NCBI GenBank assembly: GCA_945890645.1
Contig: CAMDCV010000034.1
Coordinates: forward strand, 1-44,381
DNA: 44,381 bases
Direction of reading: 5' to 3'
DNA from: Akkermansia muciniphila
GTDB lineage: Bacteria > Verrucomicrobiota > Verrucomicrobiia > Verrucomicrobiales > Akkermansiaceae
Position 1 is the stretch's first letter. The number at the start of each line of letters is the position of its first letter. Position numbers and translations under genes: made by a program. Shown one piece after another: positions 16,432 through 25,065 of this stretch. Below the pieces are notes generated by a model, which had not been told where the DNA came from, made no database searches, and worked only from the letters and a program-made list of their open reading frames with translations.

Positions 16432-17646
16432 TCACACATCCGGCAGCGACTGGAACGCGATGCGTGGCACGTCTTCCGCCAAGGCGGCCTGCGCGGAACC
16501 AAACCATAAAGCCTTGGAGCCATGACGTTTTGCCACTTGATCGAGCAAGCGACTGACCGCCTCCTCGCGAGGATCCGGTGCGAACAAGGGCAAGCGCGGA
16601 TCGCTGTGCGGAAGCAACCGGCACAAGTCCACGCCGACCGCAAATGGATGACTCAAAGGACGCGGTCGCTCCTGCCACAGCGCACGCCAGACTTCTAACA
16701 AAGGCCGCACTTCTTGCGTCGAGGGAAAACGCGCCATCACCGCCCACGACTGCGCCACAAACTCGCGATTTCGTTTCACGGAAATGTGCATCTCACCGCA
16801 CTCGTAACCTTCGCGTCGCAAGCGCAACGCGGCTTTGTACACGAGCCGATCAAGCATCGCCCGCGCGCCATCCTCATGACGCAGATTCGGATGCAAAATT
16901 TTCGAATGACCAATCTGCCGCGGCGTGATCTCGGGACGCACGGGTTCGATGCCATGCAACGCCTGCCAAAATCGCTCGCCCTCGATCCCGCCCCACACAG
17001 CCCGCAACCGCTGCGGTGTCGCCTCCCACAAGGCCTTCACCGTACGAATGCCACGCACCTTCAGACGCTCGTGCATGTTGGCACCGATGCCACAAAGATC
17101 GCGCAACTCTAACGAAAAAAATTCTGGTCCCGGTTGTTGCGCATCGAGCCATACCAGTCCATCGGGCTTGCGCATATCGCTCGCGGTCTTCGCCAAAAAC
17201 ACCGTCGGTGCCAGCCCGATCGAACAGGTCATCGGTCCGCCGAAGTCTTTCGCCAAGCGACGTTTCACCTGCAACGCGATCTGCCACACCTTGTCCTTCT
17301 CGGCATAGGGACCGGTGAAAACGCCGTAGAGCTCATCAACCGAACAGACTTTTTCCACCGGAATTTCTTCTTCGAGCAAAGCCACCAACCGACGATGGTA
17401 ATCCATGTACTTCACCGCATCGCTCAGCACCAGCACCAGCCCCGGACAACGCGCCCGCGCCTCACGCACGCCCGTGCCGGTCTTGACCCCGAAACGTTTC
17501 GCCTCGCGACTCGCCGCAATGCAACAAGTGGTATCCGTCATACTCGCAATCACCGCGATCGGCTTGCCCCGCAACAACGGATTCGCATGCTGCTCTACCG
17601 AAGCAAAGTAGCTATTAAAATCGATAAAACAAACCGTCCGTCGCAC
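16432..17646 (-). CDS. Y-family translesion DNA polymerase
   Basis: 404 residues. The palm motifs are present: CFIDFNSYFASVEQ with Asp9, and CSVDELYG with Asp104 and Glu105, which bind the catalytic metals. The finger region has IAASREAKRFGVKTG. The thumb helix-hairpin-helix reads LRDLCGIGANMHERLKVRGI, followed by a little-finger domain around GHSKILHPNLRHEDGARAMLDRL. Enzymes of this class copy damaged DNA. The DFNSYF motif is closer to UmuC/ImuB-type proteins (DVNSFY) than to classic DinB (DMDAFF), so I give no gene symbol. No RecA, ImuA or UmuD gene is adjacent. Start at ATG 17646, 127 bases from the divergent penicillin-binding protein gene. Confidence 0.87.
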   Translation of the reverse strand: MRRTVCFIDFNSYFASVEQHANPLLRGKPIAVIASMTDTTCCIAASREAKRFGVKTGTGVREARARCPGLVLVLSDAVKYMDYHRRLVALLEEEIPVEKVCSVDELYGVFTGPYAEKDKVWQIALQVKRRLAKDFGGPMTCSIGLAPTVFLAKTASDMRKPDGLVWLDAQQPGPEFFSLELRDLCGIGANMHERLKVRGIRTVKALWEATPQRLRAVWGGIEGERFWQALHGIEPVRPEITPRQIGHSKILHPNLRHEDGARAMLDRLVYKAALRLRREGYECGEMHISVKRNREFVAQSWAVMARFPSTQEVRPLLEVWRALWQERPRPLSHPFAVGVDLCRLLPHSDPRLPLFAPDPREEAVSRLLDQVAKRHGSKALWFGSAQAALAEDVPRIAFQSLPDV

Positions 17647-17773
17647 GCCAAATACTGTTCATGCGAACTGCATTTTGGCAAGGGTGATTTTTCGAAACGA
17701 AACGGATTCCGCCCAAATTTCCCACTGACAATCCTCCCTTTACACCCAGCCCTTCCGCCGCTAGGCTCTGTCC

Positions 17774-19486
17774 ATGTCGTGGCGGCCGCAGGACCCTCCC
17801 GCGCGCTGGTTGAGAAAAATTCCCGCGCGGTACCACAAGCTGATTCGCCTGACCTTGTGGACGGGCTTGTTCGGTCTGGTGGCGGTATTTTTTTTCTGCC
17901 TCTACTACAGTTCCCTAGCCGCTAGTTATGACATCAGCGAAGTCGGGAAATTACCCCAACGCAACCGCGTCTATGACCGCTACAACAACGAAATCGATGC
18001 TGTGGTCGGCTCAAACATCGACCTCATCGCCTTCGATGACCTACCACCCTTCCTCGTGAAAGCCCTGCAAGCCCGTGAGGATGCGGAATTTTTCACCCAC
18101 TCGGGCGTGCACCTACGAGGTCTCGCACGCGCCACCGTACGCAACATCAAAGAACGGAAATTCAAACAAGGCGCCTCCACACTCTCAATGCAACTCGCGC
18201 GGAATACCTATGAAATTCGCGCTAAATCCATGCACCGGAAATTTCTCGAAATCGCCCTCACCTTACGCGTGGAAAAACACTACAGCAAAAAGGAAATCAT
18301 GGCGGGTTACCTGAATCGCATTTATTTCGGCGTCGGCGCGGGTCACTACGGCGTGCAGGATGCCGCAACGAATTACTTTGGCAAAAGTGTCAAGGACCTC
18401 AACGAAGCGGAATGCGCCATGCTCATCGGTATCATCCGCGGCCCGCACATTTTTTCCCCATGGCGCGATCTCGATGCTGCGGAAAGCCAGCGCAACCAAG
18501 TGCTCGATCGCATGATCGCAATGAATTTCATCAACGCCGAAGAAAAGGCACGCATCATCGCTCTGCCCATCCACATCACCAAACCTGAAAACGTCACCAC
18601 GGAAAAATCCTATGCCATTCAAGCGGTCGTCAAGGAGGTGAACAAACTCGTTTCCGCCGAGGAAATCCAGCTCGGTGGACTGAAAATTTACACCACCCTC
18701 GACATGCCGTGGCAACGAAGACTCGAGGACGAAATGCAAAAAGCACTGAGCGCCCTCGAAAAGGAAAAAGCCTACCAAGCGCCGACCCTGGCCGCCTACC
18801 CCGGCAAGGGCGATCCCACTTACCTACAAATGACCGCCGTCACGCTCGAAACAAAAACCGGAGCCATTCTCGCACAGATCGGCGGGCGCAATTACTCGCA
18901 CTCGGCCTTTGATCGATGCCATACCGCACGACGCGATCTCGGCACCGCCTTCGAGCCTTTTGTCGCTGCCGCAGCCGCTCAACGCGGTCGCCCGGTCTAT
19001 CCCGGTAGCCCGGTGCAAACAGGTCGACAAGTCGGTCCCGAAGGCGTTGAGCGCATCGCTCGCCGCTGCGGCCTTAGCGGCCCCTTTGCGAACACCGAGG
19101 ATCTTTATCGCGGTGCGGTTTCTGCTACGCCGATGGAAATGGCGATCGGACTTTCCACCCTCGCCCATCAAGGTCAACGTCCCCGCCCCTTTCTCATTCG
19201 CGAAATACGCAACTCGGAAAACGAAGTCATCACCAGCAACCAACCAGAACTTTTCGCAGCACTCACTCCTGCCGCCGCGCGCCAATCCCTCACGGTGTTG
19301 AAACAAACCAAAGGCTCCGATATCTTCACCGGCGCCACCGGTTCGGAACGCGAAGCCTGGACCCTCCGACTTGGCCCCAAAGGCTCCACCGCCATCTGGG
19401 TCGGCTTCGATCAACCTCAAGTCATCACTCACGAAGCTCGCCTCAAACAACTTCTCTCTGATATCGTCGATCGATTGGACAATTGA
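17774..19486 (+). CDS. class A penicillin-binding protein with intact GT51 but degenerate transpeptidase domain
   Basis: 570 residues. One membrane helix (about 24-46) anchors the protein. The GT51 transglycosylase domain (about 65-245) is intact: REDAEFFTHSGVH with Glu102, QGASTLSMQLARN (132-144), KKEIMAGYLNRIYFG. It polymerises lipid II into glycan. The C-terminal part keeps the transpeptidase fold (TAVTLETKTGAILAQIGGRNY, ATPMEMAIGLSTLAHQG), but the active-site motifs are gone. SxxK, normally in GSAFKPF, reads GTAFEPF (Thr391, Glu394). KTGT reads GATGSE (Ala521). No SxN is visible. It should bind no penicillin at this domain and act as a monofunctional transglycosylase. The gene is shorter than usual PBP1A. 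It converges with cca, 19 bases apart. Confidence 0.85.
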   Translation: MSWRPQDPPARWLRKIPARYHKLIRLTLWTGLFGLVAVFFFCLYYSSLAASYDISEVGKLPQRNRVYDRYNNEIDAVVGSNIDLIAFDDLPPFLVKALQAREDAEFFTHSGVHLRGLARATVRNIKERKFKQGASTLSMQLARNTYEIRAKSMHRKFLEIALTLRVEKHYSKKEIMAGYLNRIYFGVGAGHYGVQDAATNYFGKSVKDLNEAECAMLIGIIRGPHIFSPWRDLDAAESQRNQVLDRMIAMNFINAEEKARIIALPIHITKPENVTTEKSYAIQAVVKEVNKLVSAEEIQLGGLKIYTTLDMPWQRRLEDEMQKALSALEKEKAYQAPTLAAYPGKGDPTYLQMTAVTLETKTGAILAQIGGRNYSHSAFDRCHTARRDLGTAFEPFVAAAAAQRGRPVYPGSPVQTGRQVGPEGVERIARRCGLSGPFANTEDLYRGAVSATPMEMAIGLSTLAHQGQRPRPFLIREIRNSENEVITSNQPELFAALTPAAARQSLTVLKQTKGSDIFTGATGSEREAWTLRLGPKGSTAIWVGFDQPQVITHEARLKQLLSDIVDRLDN

Positions 19487-19505
19487 TGGATACGCAAAAG
19501 GTGGA

Positions 19506-20837
19506 TTAGTCTTGCTGACTGATGGGCCAATGCTCTTGGAAGTAGGCCAAGCCTTGCTCGCGCGTTTGCAGTCGACCTTCCAGTTGCTCAACCTGAATCG
19601 TTTCGAGGATTTCACTGAACAAGGGTCCCGGCTTCAATCCAGCGTTGATCAAATCACGACCCGTCACCAGCGGCGCAGGGATCAAGGGTTCGTTCGAGAA
19701 CTCTTCACGCTTGTCGATCAGATATTCGAGGTTGTCCGTAAAGCCATTGCTGGATTTGCAATCGACCCGATGCAGTTCCAGTTCCTGCGTGAACGTCGGC
19801 GATGCCATGAAACGTTTCAACTTCGCCGTGCGCATTTGTTGCACGTGCATGAACTGCATGTGGCGCGCTACCATCGGTACGACGGCATCAATGACATCAT
19901 TGGAATAGCGCAATCGACGCAGCATCTCCGCAGCCATTTGCGCGCCTAAAGCATCGTGTCCGTTGAAGCGAATGCGACCACCGGCCCCCTCATCGATAGT
20001 CCGCGTCGGCGGCTTGGCGATGTCGTGCAACATGACCGCTAGCGCAAGTTCCAACGGCGCATCAGGCTCTAACAATTCCAGCATGATACGGGTGTGAACA
20101 AACACATCGCCTTCCGGATGCCATTCAGGCGGTTGTTCGCAGCCGATCAACGCCATCACCTCCGGCCAGAAATGCACAAACAATCCAGAGTCGGTCAGCA
20201 GTTGAAACGACCGCGCACGCGACGGATGAACAAGCATGCGCGACAATTCCTCGCGGATCCGCTCCGGTGAGATACGAGCTAACAAAGGCGCATGTTTACA
20301 GATCGCCGCCCACGTTTTTTCCTCTATCGAAAAGCCCAAACTACTCGCGAAACGAATCGCCCGCATGAGACGCAAACTATCTTCCTGAAATCGTTGGGAA
20401 GCATCGCCGATCGCGCGGATCTGACCTGCACTCAAATCATCCCGACCGCCCACAAAATCGATGATCTCGCCGCTTTGGGGGTCTTCGAACAACCCATTGA
20501 TCGTAAAATCACGACGCTGCGCATCTTCTTCCGCCGTCGCAAACACCACATGATCCGGGCGTCGGCCATCACTATAGCTGCCATCGGTGCGAAACGTGGC
20601 AACCTCAATCACGTGCCCCTGTTGCTTCACCAACATCACCCCAAAGTGCGCGCCGACCTCATTGCTCTTCGGAAATAGCGAGAGCACTTGAGCGGGAGTC
20701 GCATTAGTGGCGACATCGTAATCCTTTGGTTCACGTTGCAGCAAACGGTCGCGCACACAGCCACCCGCAAACAAAGCCTCATAGCCCGCTTCTCGCAAAC
20801 GTCGCGCAATTCCCGAAGCTACCTCCCATTCCGTCAC
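19506..20837 (-). CDS. cca: CCA-adding tRNA nucleotidyltransferase with HD-type domain
   Basis: 443 residues. The nucleotidyltransferase head has GGCVRDRLLQREPKDYDVATNATP with the catalytic Asp-x-Asp (DYD), followed by RRDFTINGLF and the conserved RFQEDSLRLMRAIRFASSLGF. These are class II CCA-adding/poly(A) polymerase signatures. An HD-like region follows (AVMLHDIAKPPT, RFNGHD), then a tail of about 100 residues. The enzyme adds or repairs the 3' CCA of tRNAs. The one tRNA in this window already encodes CCA, so the role may be repair, or completion of other tRNAs. Some relatives are poly(A) polymerases (PcnB); the HD part favours the CCA type. Start ATG 20837 gives MTEWEVASGIARRLREAGYE, the usual N-terminus. 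Confidence 0.86.
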   Translation of the reverse strand: MTEWEVASGIARRLREAGYEALFAGGCVRDRLLQREPKDYDVATNATPAQVLSLFPKSNEVGAHFGVMLVKQQGHVIEVATFRTDGSYSDGRRPDHVVFATAEEDAQRRDFTINGLFEDPQSGEIIDFVGGRDDLSAGQIRAIGDASQRFQEDSLRLMRAIRFASSLGFSIEEKTWAAICKHAPLLARISPERIREELSRMLVHPSRARSFQLLTDSGLFVHFWPEVMALIGCEQPPEWHPEGDVFVHTRIMLELLEPDAPLELALAVMLHDIAKPPTRTIDEGAGGRIRFNGHDALGAQMAAEMLRRLRYSNDVIDAVVPMVARHMQFMHVQQMRTAKLKRFMASPTFTQELELHRVDCKSSNGFTDNLEYLIDKREEFSNEPLIPAPLVTGRDLINAGLKPGPLFSEILETIQVEQLEGRLQTREQGLAYFQEHWPISQQD

Positions 20838-20907
20838 AAACCATGCCTATCGCATGCCTCGTAAAACACAAGGATTTGTTGATGGCAGGCAATCAGGAAT
20901 ATTCGAA

Positions 20908-21249
20908 TCAAGGCATGACCTTTTTCACGAAACAAGCTTTGAGGCCGATGGAAAGACCTTCCATTTTGCAGGCAATTTCGTGATCGCCATCGACGAGGCG
21001 GATGGGCTTTGACTTGGTGCCGACTTTAAGCACCTCGGAAGAGCCCTTGAGTTTGAGGTCTTTGATCATCGCGACGATGTCACCATCGGCTAGGATGTTG
21101 CCATAAGCATCTTTTACGATCCGTTCTCCAGCGGGAGCATCCACTTCTGGGGCGATGGACCACTCGTGACCGCAGGTGACGCATTCGTAGTGATCCTCAT
21201 GACTGAGAATTTCGGTCATGGTGCATAAAGGACATGTTTGTTCGCTCAT
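20908..21249 (-). CDS. yjdM: YjdM/PhnA-family zinc-ribbon protein
   Basis: 113 residues, the normal length. The N-terminal zinc ribbon has Cys6, Cys9, Cys23 and Cys26 (CPLC ... CVTC). The C-terminal domain has the family sequence VKDAYGNILADGDIVAMIKDLKLKGSSEVLKVGTK and ends with the usual EIACKMEGLSIGLKACFVKKV. The family was once named PhnA from the E. coli phosphonate operon region; it has no proven part in phosphonate breakdown, and its role is unknown. No phosphonate genes are nearby. It stands alone between cca (downstream, same strand) and the photolyase gene (upstream, same strand, 117-base gap). Confidence 0.9.
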   Translation of the reverse strand: MSEQTCPLCTMTEILSHEDHYECVTCGHEWSIAPEVDAPAGERIVKDAYGNILADGDIVAMIKDLKLKGSSEVLKVGTKSKPIRLVDGDHEIACKMEGLSIGLKACFVKKVMP

Positions 21250-21330
21250 GTCAGGAGGGTAAAGGCATCGATGCCGAGAGGCAAGCTTAATGGACTAGTA
21301 GGATCTGTTAGCTCTCAAGCAATTTTTTTA

Positions 21331-21356
21331 CAGAATTTCAGAATTTTCAGAATTGG
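21331..21356. repeat. short direct repeats CAGAATTT in the gap before the photolyase 3' end
   Basis: The word CAGAATTT or CAGAATTTT occurs three times in a row, the last copy ending AATTGG. It lies in the 117-base gap between the photolyase and yjdM genes, preceded by a run of seven T. It could be slippage-generated, or a binding site upstream of yjdM. Confidence 0.4.
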
Positions 21357-21366
21357 TAGATGGATT

Positions 21367-22851
21367 TTACGAATCGAGTTTTGTTAGAAAATTTTGCGCT
21401 GCTATACGATGCGATTCCTTGGTGGTTTCGGGGAATTTCCGCCATGTGCGGACCATCATCGAGAGGCGTGGATTGCGAAGGAAGAAGTCGGTATGATCAT
21501 CGATAAAGGTCCAGAACAATCCATCCCACACGGGACACCACGTTCCACTATCTTCGTTGGACATTTTTTTCAGATAGTTCGAACCAGAAAGATAGGGCTT
21601 GGTGGTGAAAGTGCCACCATCGGCAAACTGCGACATGCCATAGACATTCGGCACCATCACCCAGTCGTAGGAATCGACAAACATCTCCATAAACCAACGA
21701 TAAACATCATCGGGGCGGATGCGGCAGAGCAGGAAAAAATTTCCTAACACCATGAGTCGTTCGATGTGATGACAATAACCCTCGCGCAGAATCTGGCGGA
21801 TCACGCGGTCGATCGGTGCAATCCCCGTGGTGCCATCGTAACAAGACTTTGGCATCGGACGAGTAAAGCCCCAGAAATTTTTCAGCCGGATGCTGCTGCC
21901 ATGGAATTGATAGATGCCACGTAAAAATTCGCGCCAGCCGATGATTTGTCGCACGAAACCTTCGAGTGAATTAAGCGGCACACGATCGGCATGCTGCAGG
22001 ACGGCATCGATCACTTGTTGTGGGTGAAGAAGTCCGATATTGAGCGCGGGTGTAATGGCGGAGTGGTAGAGAAACGCATGATCGACGGCGATTGCGTCTT
22101 CATACTTGCCGAAATCATGAAAACGCTCGTCGATAAATTGCTGCAACCATTCTGCGGCTTGCTCGTGGGTCACGGGCCAACGAAAGTCATCGATGGATCC
22201 TAGGTGATGCGGAAACTTTTTTTCGACATAGACGGCAGCCTTTTTCCATGTCGCATCCTCGGTTCGAGGTTCGCGCGGCACAACATGGCGTTTGGGTAAC
22301 TTGGCGCGGTTATCGGCATCGTAGGACCATTGACCGCCGACGGGACCACCCTGCTCATCTAACAAAATCCCCATGCGCTTGCGCTGCGCTTCATAAAATC
22401 GTGCCATGAACGGCTTCTTTTTTCCGGCCAGCGTCGCTTCCAGAAAAGGCTGCGGGCTGAGAAAGTTCGGGCTCTCGTAACAATGAAGTTTGATATTGTT
22501 GCGATCAACAAAACGTTTCAGCCGACGCGTGAGAATTTCATCCACCGGATCTACGACGTGAATTTTACTCACGCCCGCCGGCAGCTCTCGTTGCAATAGT
22601 ACATCGCTGCTGGTTTGATTTCCCTCAGGCGCATCGACATACTCGACTTTCGCACCATTCATTTTTAAACGCTCTGCATAAGCTTTCATGGAGGCCCGAT
22701 GCAACACGAGTTTTTGTTTGTGCATGGCGCAGGGCCAGTGGGGGTCATTCCCAAAGAACAACGAATCCTCGATTAGGTAGATAGAGCGTTTTGCCGCGAT
22801 GGCGGGGTGCTGCGCATACAACTGATGCGGGTATATGAGCGTAACTTCCAT
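21367..22851 (-). CDS. PhrB-type (DPRP) photolyase/cryptochrome family protein
   Basis: 494 residues, FAD-binding. It belongs to the deoxyribodipyrimidine photolyase-related group that includes (6-4) photolyase PhrB: VTLIYPHQLY start, GFVRQIIGWREFLRG, HHIERLMVLGNFFLL (361-375) and PNVYGMSQFADGG (401-413) followed by TKPYLSGSNYLKKMSN. PhrB-type enzymes normally continue with a YC-x2-C and a CPF motif that bind a 4Fe-4S cluster. Here the CxxC part is deleted (MSNEDSGTWCPVW) and only Cys439 remains; the fourth ligand before the HH motif also seems absent. DNA repair, or a light-sensing role, is possible. ATG 22851 follows the flavin-protein stop by one base, so translation is coupled. The frame opens earlier, at 22893, as an overlap. 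Confidence 0.83.
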   Translation of the reverse strand: MEVTLIYPHQLYAQHPAIAAKRSIYLIEDSLFFGNDPHWPCAMHKQKLVLHRASMKAYAERLKMNGAKVEYVDAPEGNQTSSDVLLQRELPAGVSKIHVVDPVDEILTRRLKRFVDRNNIKLHCYESPNFLSPQPFLEATLAGKKKPFMARFYEAQRKRMGILLDEQGGPVGGQWSYDADNRAKLPKRHVVPREPRTEDATWKKAAVYVEKKFPHHLGSIDDFRWPVTHEQAAEWLQQFIDERFHDFGKYEDAIAVDHAFLYHSAITPALNIGLLHPQQVIDAVLQHADRVPLNSLEGFVRQIIGWREFLRGIYQFHGSSIRLKNFWGFTRPMPKSCYDGTTGIAPIDRVIRQILREGYCHHIERLMVLGNFFLLCRIRPDDVYRWFMEMFVDSYDWVMVPNVYGMSQFADGGTFTTKPYLSGSNYLKKMSNEDSGTWCPVWDGLFWTFIDDHTDFFLRNPRLSMMVRTWRKFPETTKESHRIAAQNFLTKLDS

Positions 22852-22852
22852 T

Positions 22853-23482
22853 TCAGAGACGTCGCGGTGCGCGATCCGCTTTGGCATAAGCAAGGCGCGC
22901 TTCGGGTTGCAGGGTGAAATAGGTGTCGAGCGCTGTCGATGCCAAGCATTCTAGAGCGGGAAGATCGATCGAGCCATCGCTCTGCATCGCATCGCTCGTT
23001 TGCACCAATGCCACGCGTCCAATAATCATCTGCGTGCCATTCGCGGTGATATCGATGATCTGCTCGAGTATCATACCGATGCGAAATTTCGACTCCTCCA
23101 CAAATGGGGCCGCGAAGCCATCGACCAAATGTTCTGTAAGCCCCGTAGCGGAAAACTCCGAGACTTCCCGTGGGTAGCGTGCCGAGCATTGATGCGCGGC
23201 ATCGAGTATCGCGGGATGCAGATGATTGATTGTCCAGCATTTCATCTCGAGAATATTCGAAAGCGTGTGTCGCTCCACCAGATCCGGGCGGCTGATCATT
23301 CCTAACAACGCGGGATTTGAGCCAAGGTGAACGACACTAGAAAATGGGGCAAGATTGGTATGACCTTCGGCATCGATCGTGCCGATGAGCGAAATCGGCT
23401 TTGCGCCTGGGAGTGAGGTGGCAAATTGAACACGGACCAATTTGTCCATGGCGGTAATATCGTCAGCGGTGATAGTGTGCAT
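22853..23482 (-). CDS. flavin-reductase-like FMN-binding protein
   Basis: 209 residues with a split-barrel flavin reductase fold: VRVQFATSLPGAKPISLIGTIDAEGHTNLAPFSSVV near the N-terminus, then NPALLGMISRP, HTLSNILEMKCWTINHL and SEFSATGLTE. This is the DIM6/NTAB pattern that binds FMN. Proteins of this fold reduce flavin with NAD(P)H or act as flavin-dependent oxidoreductases. The gene ends one base before the photolyase-family gene, which needs reduced flavin, so it might supply electrons or flavin to that protein. This is inference from the coupling. It is probably the first gene of a two-gene operon; the nearest upstream gene is separated by a 137-base gap and lies on the same strand. Confidence 0.8.
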   Translation of the reverse strand: MHTITADDITAMDKLVRVQFATSLPGAKPISLIGTIDAEGHTNLAPFSSVVHLGSNPALLGMISRPDLVERHTLSNILEMKCWTINHLHPAILDAAHQCSARYPREVSEFSATGLTEHLVDGFAAPFVEESKFRIGMILEQIIDITANGTQMIIGRVALVQTSDAMQSDGSIDLPALECLASTALDTYFTLQPEARLAYAKADRAPRRL

Positions 23483-23619
23483 GCGAGGGGTCTATCGTAA
23501 TTCGTATTGTTGAAAAAGCAATCAAGTGAGATCAAGGAATCACGCATTCACAATCATGGAAACGCGAGAAAGTGCGCTGCCCGCGAAAATGCTACTATGA
23601 GCAAGGACTTCAGGTTCAA

Positions 23620-24930
23620 TCAGCGCCTGACAGGATTGGTGATTTGTTGTTGCACCTCGGGAGAGAGTCCGCTGGATTCAAGCCACGTGCGAGCGGCATT
23701 GGGGTTTTGGCGGAAATAAATCTGGCCGGCATGTGTGAGAGAACGTTGACGCAAATTAGCATCCGAGATGCTGCCCGCCCATTGGATGGCAACTTCAGGA
23801 TTTTGCCACGCATAGCCATTGGAAAAACCGCTGATCGAGGTGTCGCGCTGAGGAGAATTCGGCATGGAGAGCAAGTATTGACCGGCGGAGGCGGGATCGC
23901 GGTCTTCCCAATCATTAAAGGCAGTTTGCAGACCAGCGTTTTGCCCTTGGCCAGGCGGCAGAGATTCCAACCAGTTCACTGCTGCTTGAGGATTTTGAGC
24001 GGTCCATTGCCCACTAATTTTAGCGATGGTGGAAGCGGCGAAATCTTGAGATGCGTAGCGCTGGGCCCATGCCGCTGCGGCCTCGGGATTGCTGCGCGCA
24101 TAGTCTTCGGCGATGCGGTTCATGGCAGCACCTTTCAGGGGGCCATCGGGAAGGCTATCGGACCACAGAGATGCCGTCTCTGGTCCATCGGCGCGCAGCG
24201 ATTCGTTTGCGACCATGGCCATCAGACTCGAGGCGTTTGCGTTACCTTGCTGATTAAGGCGAAGCACCAGATCCGTTGCCATCGCGCGGTTCGTATCGGC
24301 AAGCCCCGAAACGATGCCACGTGTCAACTCCTCGCGCTTGCCTTCGAGTGCAGCGGGAAGATTTTCAAACATGGCCAGCGCTTCTTCTGGTTTGGCGGCC
24401 GCCCATCCTGCGAGTGTATCGGCAAGTGCTCCCTCGCGGTTGTTATTCGGTGATTCCAAGGCGGCCTTGCCGGCGATGGCACCCCAACTGTAATGAAAAT
24501 CTTTCCACTGGTCGGGAGCGGCACCGAGTTCAGTGAGCTGGGCGCGAATTTGCTCAGCATTCTCTGGCGTCATCGTTTCGAGCAGACGGGAGAAAGCAAG
24601 GCGTCGCGTGACTTGATTCGGATCGCGCAGTGCGAGTCGGGCGAGAGCTTCGATTCCCGCGTTTGATGCTCCACCAAAAAGGCCAGCGAGGATGCTTTCG
24701 GGGCCTTGGGAGGAAGGACGATTGCTACGAGCGCGAGTAGAAGAGAGCGAAACGTCTTGATCGATTGTGTTGGCGTTGTTACTATGCAATTCTGAGTGAC
24801 CGGATGATGACGAACTTTCCTTCGGAGAAGAATGAGACTTGCGCCATGAGCCAAGGCCGAAAGCTGCCACTGCGGCAACGAGCCAAACGGCATGAACTTT
24901 CAAATGTTGATATTTTTTATGATCGTTCAT
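23620..24930 (-). CDS. exported or membrane-anchored repeat protein of unknown function
   Basis: 436 residues. A hydrophobic N-terminal helix (VHAVWLVAAVAAFGLGSW) is followed by a Ser/Asn-rich linker (about 30-75), then by a long helical region of degenerate repeats about 30-35 residues long. Each repeat has a pattern near NPxAAxxWxxSLP or DPxxAxQYLLSMP, seen in NPEAAAAWAQRY, NPQAAVNWLESLPPG, DPASAGQYLLSMP, NPEVAIQWAGSI and NPNAARTWLES. This looks like a TPR- or Sel1-like helical solenoid, typical of many secreted verrucomicrobial proteins, and suggests protein binding. No catalytic motif is seen. Divergent from trmD. Confidence 0.72.
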   Translation of the reverse strand: MNDHKKYQHLKVHAVWLVAAVAAFGLGSWRKSHSSPKESSSSSGHSELHSNNANTIDQDVSLSSTRARSNRPSSQGPESILAGLFGGASNAGIEALARLALRDPNQVTRRLAFSRLLETMTPENAEQIRAQLTELGAAPDQWKDFHYSWGAIAGKAALESPNNNREGALADTLAGWAAAKPEEALAMFENLPAALEGKREELTRGIVSGLADTNRAMATDLVLRLNQQGNANASSLMAMVANESLRADGPETASLWSDSLPDGPLKGAAMNRIAEDYARSNPEAAAAWAQRYASQDFAASTIAKISGQWTAQNPQAAVNWLESLPPGQGQNAGLQTAFNDWEDRDPASAGQYLLSMPNSPQRDTSISGFSNGYAWQNPEVAIQWAGSISDANLRQRSLTHAGQIYFRQNPNAARTWLESSGLSPEVQQQITNPVRR

Positions 24931-25006
24931 GGCTCATTCATTCTGCGATTATCGCCCATTGTCAACGGGAAAAACTCCTTTTATCGAGAACATGATCAAG
25001 TCAGTT

Positions 25007-25020
25007 AGCACAAAAGTGCT
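25007..25020. repeat. small inverted repeat upstream of trmD
   Basis: AGCAC (25007-25011) and GTGCT (25016-25020) flank AAAA. The pair forms a five-base-pair hairpin in the gap between the divergent repeat-protein gene and trmD, just before a possible TTG start at 25024. It may affect translation or be chance. Confidence 0.25.
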
Positions 25021-25065
25021 GGATTGTCAAAGTGCGAAAATGAAGCTACGGTTGCGCATCTCACC

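Noticed and set aside
16331-16747. N-terminal extension of the peptide transporter by 139 residues
   Set aside because: It overlaps the polymerase gene in another frame, is Arg/Gly/Ser-rich and lacks coding character; ATG 16330 lies right before the first helix.
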